Assembly (NCBI RefSeq): GCF_025398155.2
Contig: NZ_CP104562.2
Coordinates: 6,014,001-6,078,000, forward strand
Source: Roseateles amylovorans
GTDB taxonomy: Bacteria > Pseudomonadota > Gammaproteobacteria > Burkholderiales > Burkholderiaceae_C
Direction: 5' to 3'
DNA length: 64,000 nt
Shown here piece by piece: positions 18,576-24,962 of the stretch. The notes under the pieces were generated by a model. The model made no database searches. It was not told the DNA's origin and worked only from the letters and a program-made list of their open reading frames with translations. The position numbers were made by a program, and so were the translations under genes. How positions within the stretch are numbered: position 1 is the stretch's first letter; every line of letters begins with the position of its first letter.

Positions 18576-18646
18576 GTCAATGGCCATCGGCTTTGCGAGG
18601 CGTTCGCGACAAACTGCCCGCGGGACGTCGTGAACTGCAGGCAGCG

Positions 18647-18660
18647 ATGACGAACGTCAT
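18647..18660. promoter_or_regulatory. palindromic putative operator upstream of paralogue 1
   Basis: ATGACG-AA-CGTCAT is a perfect 6-bp inverted repeat 136 nt upstream of the ATG. A near-identical copy occurs at 19313-19326 upstream of paralogue 2. Confidence 0.55.
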
Positions 18661-18831
18661 GGGCAACGGTCCAAGTCCGGGCCGATGCGCAGTCGATGCG
18701 GGGTCGATGAGGGGTCGATGGGCACGCAGTCCCACGGCACGCAAGCGCGGGGTGGCTGCGTCGGTGCCACGGTCGCAGCACCGACTCACAACGAGTGCAG
18801 CACGGGCGGAACACGATCGCGACGCTACAAA

Positions 18832-18860
18832 GCAAAACGCCTGGCGAGTGCCAGGCGTGG
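18832..18860 (-). terminator. terminator of paralogue 2
   Basis: ACGCCTGGC (18837-18845) pairs with GCCAGGCGT (18850-18858). Read leftwards the stem is followed by TTTTGCTTTG. It lies about 85 nt past the stop of the gene at 18943. Confidence 0.8.
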
Positions 18861-18942
18861 GTGGGGCGATGAAAGTTCGGCGTCTGCTCTTACGACTGAG
18901 ACAGCGCAAGCGCCGTTGCTCAGCGGAGGATCGACCGGCCGA

Positions 18943-19197
18943 TCATTCGGCGGAGGCCAGTTGTTGGCCGTCCACGTCGGCGCGGCGGCCCGAGATGTAG
19001 ACGGTGGGCAGTTGCTTGACCATGTCGGCCCGCTTGGCGGTGATCACCACCGGCTCCAGGGTGATGATCTGGGCGCGCAGGTCGCGCTGTGCTTGAGCAT
19101 GGGTCATGCCCAGGACAAGGGCCAGGGTGGCGCCGAGGCCGAAGGCCAGGGCCTTGAAGCTGGTGGCGGTGCTGGTGCGGATGTCGGTGGTGTTCAT
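18943..19197 (-). CDS. short exported protein with QLPTVYISGRR motif (paralogue 2)
   Basis: 84 residues. The signal/anchor segment (FKALAFGLGATLALVLGMTHAQAQ) is followed by RDLRAQIITLEPVVITAKRA and VKQLPTVYISGRRAD, and it ends LASAE. It is very similar to paralogue 1 but shorter at the C-terminus and lacks the two terminal Cys residues. Its ribosome site and start context (AAGGAGATCGACATG) are identical to paralogue 1, which points to a recent duplication including the leader. Function unknown. Confidence 0.85.
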   Translation of the reverse strand: MNTTDIRTSTATSFKALAFGLGATLALVLGMTHAQAQRDLRAQIITLEPVVITAKRADMVKQLPTVYISGRRADVDGQQLASAE

Positions 19198-19223
19198 GTC
19201 GATCTCCTTGAGGGCTTGGCTGT

Positions 19224-19241
19224 GTCAGTGATTGCAGTGTC
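19224..19241 (-). promoter_or_regulatory. conserved upstream element of paralogue 2
   Basis: Read leftwards GACACTGCAATCACTGAC, one base different from the element upstream of paralogue 1. It starts 27 nt upstream of the ATG. Confidence 0.6.
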
Positions 19242-19312
19242 TGCAATGGCGAGGACGCTTTCCAGGCGCTCGCGACCAACCGGCGGCGCGACGGCGTGAA
19301 CTGCATCCGGCG

Positions 19313-19326
19313 GTGACGAACGTCAT
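19313..19326. promoter_or_regulatory. palindromic putative operator upstream of paralogue 2
   Basis: GTGACG-AA-CGTCAT, a 5-of-6-bp inverted repeat nearly identical to 18647-18660, 116 nt upstream of the ATG. Confidence 0.5.
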
Positions 19327-19427
19327 GGCGGCCAAGCCGATGGACCGCCGGGTCCAGGCCCATCACCCACCGGCTTGAGGGCCCCAGCACGGGGAGTTGG
19401 CCGCCCTGTCACGGTCCGTCGCCCCAA

Positions 19428-19458
19428 AAAGCAGAACGCCTGGCCGAGGCCAGGCGTT
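19428..19458 (-). terminator. terminator of paralogue 3
   Basis: AACGCCTGGCC (19435-19445) pairs with GGCCAGGCGTT (19448-19458). Read leftwards it is followed by CTGCTTTTTGGGG. The stem core is the same GCCTGGC as at the two other paralogues. Confidence 0.83.
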
Positions 19459-19498
19459 CCGGGTGATCCGCTGACTGAGGCAGCGCGGTGCCTGCGGT

Positions 19499-19759
19499 TC
19501 AGCAGCGTCCGCCGAAGCAACTGATCTGTGCCGAGGCGAGCTTTTCGTCGACCGGGGCCAAGCTGCGGCGCCCGTTCACGTAGACGGTGGGCAGTTGGCG
19601 CACGTCCATGGCTGTTGATCCTGCGGATGAGGCGGGCGCCACTTCAATGATGGTGATGGTGCGGCCAACCTGCCGTGACGGCGTCATGGACAGCGTGAAG
19701 ATCATGGCGGCAGTGGCGCCGGCGATGAAGGCGAGCGGTTTGTAAATGGTGAGGTTCAT
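19499..19759 (-). CDS. short exported protein with QLPTVYVNGRR motif (paralogue 3)
   Basis: 86 residues. The N-terminal hydrophobic segment (PLAFIAGATAAMIFTLSM) is followed by a divergent linker, then DVRQLPTVYVNGRR, and it ends LASAQISCFGGRC. Paralogue 1 ends in the same way with SAQIACAIQLC, so the C-terminal Cys pair is conserved between these two. ATG 19759 has CAGGAGATC 5 nt upstream. The region between anchor and motif has lost the EPVVITAKR block. Function unknown. Confidence 0.83.
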   Translation of the reverse strand: MNLTIYKPLAFIAGATAAMIFTLSMTPSRQVGRTITIIEVAPASSAGSTAMDVRQLPTVYVNGRRSLAPVDEKLASAQISCFGGRC

Positions 19760-19792
19760 GAGGATCTCCTGGGGGCCTGGGGGCCGGGCTGC

Positions 19793-19810
19793 GTCAGTGA
19801 AGGCAGTGTC
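19793..19810 (-). promoter_or_regulatory. conserved upstream element of paralogue 3
   Basis: Read leftwards GACACTGCCTTCACTGAC, with both CACTG units kept 9 nt apart. It starts 34 nt upstream of the ATG. Confidence 0.6.
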
Positions 19811-19928
19811 GGCACCACTGCGTCGGCATGCCAGACCGGTGCGACGAATGTCCGATGTCCGAGGCGAATGGCGTTCGGCCGCGATGAATGCCGGTCCGTG
19901 CCCGCCGCCAATCCCGTGGCGGCGGTCG

Positions 19929-19957
19929 GAAAAAAACGACCCGCCGGTCAAGGCGGG
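19929..19957 (-). terminator. terminator of the fourth short gene
   Basis: ACCCGCC (19938-19944) pairs with GGCGGGT (19951-19957). Read leftwards a run of seven T residues follows. The stem sequence differs from the three GCCTGGC terminators. Confidence 0.82.
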
Positions 19958-20009
19958 TCTGGAAATGCCGGGGAGGACGATGGACGAGGCAGGCTGCGCT
20001 GCCGGGCGG

Positions 20010-20189
20010 TTACCCGCGCGGCTTGCTGGCCTGCTCGGCCTGGGTGCCCGGCAGGGTCTGCGTGGCCCATTGGGTGGAGGTCGGTGCGCGGTGCACGGCC
20101 TCGGTCTGGTCGGCCAACCAGACGGCAATGACGGCAGCGCTGACCACGGCGGCCAGGGCGGTGAAGAAGGTTTTGGCGGTGGCGTTCAT
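20010..20189 (-). CDS. short single-TM protein, fourth member of the cluster
   Basis: 59 residues. One hydrophobic segment (FFTALAAVVSAAVIAVWLA, about 8-26) is followed by a polar Thr/Gln/Ala-rich tail. It has the same tandem position, orientation and size class as paralogues 1-3 but lacks the QLPTVYV motif, so kinship is uncertain. ATG 20189 has GGGAG 8 nt upstream and the gene has its own terminator. No family recognised. Confidence 0.65.
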   Translation of the reverse strand: MNATAKTFFTALAAVVSAAVIAVWLADQTEAVHRAPTSTQWATQTLPGTQAEQASKPRG

Positions 20190-20392
20190 GTGAGGGGCTC
20201 CCTGCGGTGTCGAGCGGGCGCTGCGGCCCGGTCGCCGCAGACCTCCCGGACAACGGGGGCGACGGCGCAGGATGAACTGTGCGCGCCAGCCCGCCGCCGC
20301 GCCACGCGCAGGCGACGAACTGCCGGCAGCGCGCGCTGAAATGCTCGGAGCGCGGTTGAATGGAGGCAGGTGGGTGCCCCGACCCGGCCGCC

Positions 20393-22411
20393 TCAGGGTG
20401 CCGTCCAGGCCGCCAGCCGATCCGTCAGCACGTCCACCGCCTGAGGACGGCAGAACAGATAGCCCTGTTGCTGCCAACAGCCCAGCGCCACCAGCGCGTC
20501 GCGCTGCGCGTCGGTCTCGACCCCTTCGGCAATCACATCGATCGACAAGGCGGCGGCCATGCCCAGCATCGCCTGCACCAGCGCCCGGTCGTCCGCCCGG
20601 GTGTCGACCTCCCGCACGAAGGCGCGATCGATCTTCAGCCGCGCCGGTCGCAGCAGCTTCAGATAGGCGAGCGAGGAGTATCCGGTCCCGAAATCATCGA
20701 CCGAGAGGCTCAGGCCCAGGTCCCGCAGGCGGGTGAGGATCTGCAAGGCGGTGTCGGTGTCGCGCAGCAGGGTGCTTTCGGTCAGCTCGATCGCCAACTC
20801 GCCGGGGCGTACGCCATGGCGGCGCATCGCATCAGCCACCCGATCCGGCAGTCCCTGTTCCCGGAACTGCAGCGCCGACAGGTTGATCGCGATCTGACCG
20901 GGATGTCGACCCGCCGCCTTCCAGCGGGCAAGCTGGGCACAGGCCTTCTCGATGACCTGCCAGCCGAGTTCCAGGATCAGGCCGGTTTCTTCGGCCAGCT
21001 CGATGAAATGGCCGGGTGGCAGCAGGCCGCGCTGTGGATGCTGCCAGCGGATCAGCGCCTCCAGACCGCGCCATTCACCGGTGCGGGCATCCACCAGCGC
21101 CTGATAGTGCAGCAGCAGTTCATCGCGCTCCAGCGCCAGCTTGAGTTCACGCTCCAGTTCCATGCGCTGCACCGCGTTGGCATCCATGTCCTGCTGGAAG
21201 AAGCTGTAGCGGGCGCGGCCAAGCTGCTTGGCGCGGTACATCGCCAGGTCGGCATGCCGCACCAGGGTGTCGAAATCCTCGCCGTCGCGCGGATAGACCG
21301 CGATCCCGATGCTGGCCGAGACACTGGCCACGCCGGTCTCGAGTTGAAGCGGTGAATTGAGCGCCTCGATCAGGCGCTGGGCGGCGTGGGCCACCAGGTC
21401 GCTGGCGTCGCGAATCAGGAGCAGGAACTCATCGCCGCTGACCCGACAGGCCAGATCGGACGCCCGCACCGCCTGACGCAAACGCTCACTGGCCTGCAGC
21501 AGCATGCGGTCGCCGGCCGCATGGCCCAGTGAATCGTTGATCGCCTTGAACCGGTCCAGGTCGACGAACATCAGCGCCAGCGCCGTCTGGTCGCGCTGAG
21601 CGACCGCGGCCTCGTGCAGGAAGATCTCGCGGAACAGGGTGCGGTTAGGCAGCCCGGTCAGATGGTCGTACATCGCCAGCTGATGCAATTGCGCGTTCTT
21701 GCTCTCCATGTCGGCGATCAGCCCGGTGATCTGCCGGCCCATCTCATCCAGATGGGCGCCGAGCTGGCCCAGTTCATCCTTTCGGTTCCACTGCAGCCGG
21801 GGCACCGTCTGGCGCTGCGCCACCGCGCTGGCGAGCTGCTTGAGGCGATCGATCGGCCGCACGAAGCGCAGGTAGAACACCAGCAGCACGATGGTCACGC
21901 CGACCAGCACCTGGATGCCGACGATCAGCGCCGTCTGGCGACGTCCATCGGCGAGCAGCCGCTCCTGCGCAGCGTCATCGAAGTGGACCCGCAGGATGCC
22001 CAGCACCTTGTCCTCGCGACGGATCATCGACGCCAGGGTGACGGTGGGCCAACCGGGATCGCACTTGGTACGGACGATGTCCGGCGTGTCGGGACGTTCC
22101 TCGCTCAGCTCGACACCGCAGACATTCACATCCGACAGCAACTGGTCCAGGGCGCGCTGCACGGCGGGCGTGTCCACCGTCCAGAGCGGATCCGACAAGC
22201 CGGTGGCGGCCAGGGTCAGGACGGCGGCACGCTGGCCTTCGAGCAGCGGCTCCAGGCTGCGCCGGACCATGGCGTCGCTGAAGAACAGCAGCAGGGTGGC
22301 CGGGGCCACGATCCCCACGACCACCGCCAGCAGGATGACACTGCGCAGCGACAGCGAGGGCAGTTGGACTTTGAACAAGGTGGGCGCTCGGGGAGTCCGG
22401 ACCGAAACCAT
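20393..22411 (-). CDS. membrane c-di-GMP protein: sensor domain + HAMP + GGDEF + EAL
   Basis: 672 residues. TM1 (SVILLAVVVGIVAPATLLLFF) and TM2 (TALIVGIQVLVGVTIVLLVF) enclose a periplasmic sensor of about 115 residues with two Cys (NVCGVELSEE, TKCDPGWP). HAMP follows, then GGDEF (DLDRFKAINDSLGHAAGDRM; active motif SGDEF, so the first Gly is Ser), then EAL with the signature GLEALIRWQHP and DDFGTGYSSLAYLK. The intact EAL motif and changed GGDEF suggest a phosphodiesterase with a regulatory or weak cyclase domain. The start is ATG 22411; further upstream sequence is not conserved-looking. Confidence 0.9.
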   Translation of the reverse strand: MVSVRTPRAPTLFKVQLPSLSLRSVILLAVVVGIVAPATLLLFFSDAMVRRSLEPLLEGQRAAVLTLAATGLSDPLWTVDTPAVQRALDQLLSDVNVCGVELSEERPDTPDIVRTKCDPGWPTVTLASMIRREDKVLGILRVHFDDAAQERLLADGRRQTALIVGIQVLVGVTIVLLVFYLRFVRPIDRLKQLASAVAQRQTVPRLQWNRKDELGQLGAHLDEMGRQITGLIADMESKNAQLHQLAMYDHLTGLPNRTLFREIFLHEAAVAQRDQTALALMFVDLDRFKAINDSLGHAAGDRMLLQASERLRQAVRASDLACRVSGDEFLLLIRDASDLVAHAAQRLIEALNSPLQLETGVASVSASIGIAVYPRDGEDFDTLVRHADLAMYRAKQLGRARYSFFQQDMDANAVQRMELERELKLALERDELLLHYQALVDARTGEWRGLEALIRWQHPQRGLLPPGHFIELAEETGLILELGWQVIEKACAQLARWKAAGRHPGQIAINLSALQFREQGLPDRVADAMRRHGVRPGELAIELTESTLLRDTDTALQILTRLRDLGLSLSVDDFGTGYSSLAYLKLLRPARLKIDRAFVREVDTRADDRALVQAMLGMAAALSIDVIAEGVETDAQRDALVALGCWQQQGYLFCRPQAVDVLTDRLAAWTAP

Positions 22412-22566
22412 TGTGCAACGGTCCGGTCCGGATGCCCGTCCCCAGGAGGGGGCGCCGAGGAAGAATGCCGGGGAGGCCACCTCACGGTGCCTCGGACGGC
22501 CTTCAGGCGGATGCCGTCCGCTTCAGCGGGACGGCGGACCGCTCGGCGCATCACTCAGGGCGCCAA

Positions 22567-24720
22567 TCAGGGCGCCGAGGCCGGCGTGGCGGCAGGGGCG
22601 GCAGGGGCGGCAGGGGCGGCAGGGGCGGCAGGGGCGGCAGGTGCGGCAGGCGCCGGGGACGGCTCCGTACCGATGTACTTCGCCAGGAAGCGTTCCATGC
22701 GTCCGTAGAAGTCCACGTTGTTGGCCAGCTTGGCCCAGCCGTGGCCTTCGCCGTCGTACACCACCCATTCCACATTCTTGTTGCCTGCGGCCTCGACGGC
22801 GCCCTTGAATTCAGTGCCGTGCTTCAGGGGGACCCGGTCATCGCTGGCCCCATAGGCCAACAGAAGGGGCTGCTTCAGTTCCGCTGCGCGCTGCAGCGGG
22901 GAGGTCCGCCGGAATTGCTCCGCATCCTTGACCCGGTCACCGACCATGGCGACCATGCCAAAGTCCTTCCAGACATCGGAGGCGTCGCTCCAGTGCACCG
23001 TGTAGAGCATGTCGATGTCGGTCACACCCACCCAGCTCACACCGCATTGGTACTGATCGGGATCCTTGATCAGGCCCATCAGCGTGGCATAGCCGCCATA
23101 GCTGGCGCCGGCAATGCACACCCGCTTGGGATCGACCCACCCCTTCTTGACGGCCCACTTGAGCGAATCGCTGACGTCGTCCTGCATCGCCAGGCCCCAT
23201 TGCTTCCAGCCGGCGCGGAAGAGCTTGTCGCCGTAGCCGGTGCTGCCGCGGAACTCGGGCTCGATGACCACATAGCCGCGCGTGGCCAGGAACTGCGAGA
23301 CGGGGTTCCAGGGCCATTGCGTGCCCTGGACATACGGTCCCCCGTGCACCAGCACCACCGCCGGACGCGGACCGGCGGCCTTGCCTCGGGGCAGGGTCAC
23401 CATGACCGGGATCTCCAGCCCGTCGCGCGCCCGGATGCGGACCAGGTCCCGCTGTCCCATCTCGGACGCCTTGATCCAGGGCCGGCTGCTGCCGATCATC
23501 TGCATCTTGCCGCTCGCGCCGTCATACAGATAGAACTCCGCAGGCTGCACATCGGATTGCGACACCACCAGCACCCGCGACGAGGTCAGGCATTCGCCGC
23601 ACTGCAGCACATTGGCACGACCGGGCAGCAGCTTGTCGACCGCGGCCTGCCACGCCTTGAGCTTGGCGTCGAACCACAGGCTGCCCGGCGCGTCGGTGCC
23701 GAAATACAGGCCCAGGGCACGTTTGCTGGTGCGGTCGTAGGCGAGCCCGCCCATCACATCAAAGCCCTTGGCGGAGATCAGCGGTTGGTCTTCGATCTTC
23801 AGCGTCTCAGGATCGAGTCGAAACAGCGCGGTCGTGCCTTCGGCATTGCGTTTGGCGATCAGGCGCAGGCCCTGGCCGTCGGAGCTGATCGGCGTGGGCG
23901 GCGGATCGACATACAGGTCGCCGGTCTTCCAGCGGATCCAGTCGCCCCCTGGCCCCTTGAGGTAGGTGGCGACCTGGTTGACCTGACGGGTCTGCAGCGC
24001 CCAGGGCTGCCCGGTGGCATCCACCCACCAGGCCTGGGTGCCCTGCGGGGCGCCCTCGTCGACGAAGCGACGGATGCCCGTCTCCACATTCAGTCGCGCG
24101 AGTCGCACGGCGCGAAGATCGCCTTTGGTGTCACCGCGGTAGTTGGTCACCACGACCTCGCTGGTTCCGTCGCGCGGCACTGCGCCGAGCGCCCAGTCCG
24201 GCGTCAGGGTGCGGTCCACCACGCGGCTGGAGGTGCTGTCGCGAACGCCGAACTTCGGCGTGATCAGGATGCGCTCATTGCTGCCGTCACGGTGCACCGA
24301 CCACAGGCCGCTGCCTTGCAGACCGCGGACATTGCCCTCTTCGGTCAGTCCGGCGGTGTAGACGAGGTAATCGTTGTTCACCCAATAGAAGCTGCCGATG
24401 GAGGCATCCCCGAAGCCGGCGACCACCTTGGCATTTTTCGGCTGATCGACTTCGATCACCGCCAGCATGCTGTCGCCCTCACCGCTGCGCACGACGGCGG
24501 CGAGGTAGCGGCCGTCCGGCGAGAGCTCCGCGTCACGCATCTGCGGCTGACGGAAGAAATCCGCCAGCGCCGGCTTGCCCGGAGCCACCGGAGTTTGACC
24601 CTGGGCCGAGGCTGACATGCCCGACACCCCCAGCGCCAGGCCACCGGCCAAGGCCAGACAAGACAGCACGCGACCTGCGAACGAGGGCCCGCCGACCGGG
24701 CGGCTTCCAATTCGACTCAT
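22567..24720 (-). CDS. S9-family (prolyl oligopeptidase-like) peptidase, exported
   Basis: 717 residues. A signal peptide (VLSCLALAGGLALGVSGMSASAQ) precedes a seven-bladed propeller region (MRDAELSPDGRYLAAVV) and a C-terminal alpha/beta hydrolase. The catalytic triad is visible as Ser in GASYGGYATLMG, Asp in AYGASDDRVP and His in DGEGHGWAK. It is an acylaminoacyl/dipeptidyl-peptidase-like enzyme that probably trims peptides in the periplasm. ATG 24720 has GGGAG about 9 nt upstream. The last 35 residues are a Pro-Ala-Ala repeat encoded by GGCAGGGGC units, beyond the catalytic fold. Confidence 0.92.
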   Translation of the reverse strand: MSRIGSRPVGGPSFAGRVLSCLALAGGLALGVSGMSASAQGQTPVAPGKPALADFFRQPQMRDAELSPDGRYLAAVVRSGEGDSMLAVIEVDQPKNAKVVAGFGDASIGSFYWVNNDYLVYTAGLTEEGNVRGLQGSGLWSVHRDGSNERILITPKFGVRDSTSSRVVDRTLTPDWALGAVPRDGTSEVVVTNYRGDTKGDLRAVRLARLNVETGIRRFVDEGAPQGTQAWWVDATGQPWALQTRQVNQVATYLKGPGGDWIRWKTGDLYVDPPPTPISSDGQGLRLIAKRNAEGTTALFRLDPETLKIEDQPLISAKGFDVMGGLAYDRTSKRALGLYFGTDAPGSLWFDAKLKAWQAAVDKLLPGRANVLQCGECLTSSRVLVVSQSDVQPAEFYLYDGASGKMQMIGSSRPWIKASEMGQRDLVRIRARDGLEIPVMVTLPRGKAAGPRPAVVLVHGGPYVQGTQWPWNPVSQFLATRGYVVIEPEFRGSTGYGDKLFRAGWKQWGLAMQDDVSDSLKWAVKKGWVDPKRVCIAGASYGGYATLMGLIKDPDQYQCGVSWVGVTDIDMLYTVHWSDASDVWKDFGMVAMVGDRVKDAEQFRRTSPLQRAAELKQPLLLAYGASDDRVPLKHGTEFKGAVEAAGNKNVEWVVYDGEGHGWAKLANNVDFYGRMERFLAKYIGTEPSPAPAAPAAPAAPAAPAAPAAPAATPASAP
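22590..22650. repeat. GGCAGGGGC 9-bp tandem repeat (about 6 units)
   Basis: Six or so copies of GGCAGGGGC encode the Pro-Ala-Ala repeats at the C-terminus of the S9 peptidase. Gain or loss of a unit keeps the frame. Confidence 0.9.
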
Positions 24721-24962
24721 GTACTCCACTCCCTGCATCCGATTGGATGGATCTGACAGAACGGCGGATTGTCAGGACAGCCTCGGGCACGCGCGGTACT
24801 TTCTTACCCTGACTTGACGAAGCGCCCCCTCTGCCCTGCGGGCGCTTCGGCGGGCGTCCTGCCATCCGACGTCAGCACGGCCAAGCGCCGGTTGGGCCCT
24901 GGCCCTATCATGGCGAGTTCGGCTTCCCGCCTCTTCGGCTCTCTTCAGCAGTCTCCCGGCCC

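Larger units (their letters stand above)
18512..18942. other. leader and promoter region of paralogue 1 plus trailer of paralogue 2
   Basis: 430 bp without a gene. It holds the conserved 18-mer at 18558-18575, a perfect palindrome at 18647-18660, and the terminator of paralogue 2 at 18837-18858. Part of it aligns with the leader upstream of paralogue 2. Confidence 0.7.
19198..19498. other. leader and promoter region of paralogue 2 plus trailer of paralogue 3
   Basis: 300 bp without a gene. It contains the conserved 18-mer at 19224-19241, the palindrome at 19313-19326 and the terminator of paralogue 3 at 19435-19458. Confidence 0.7.
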
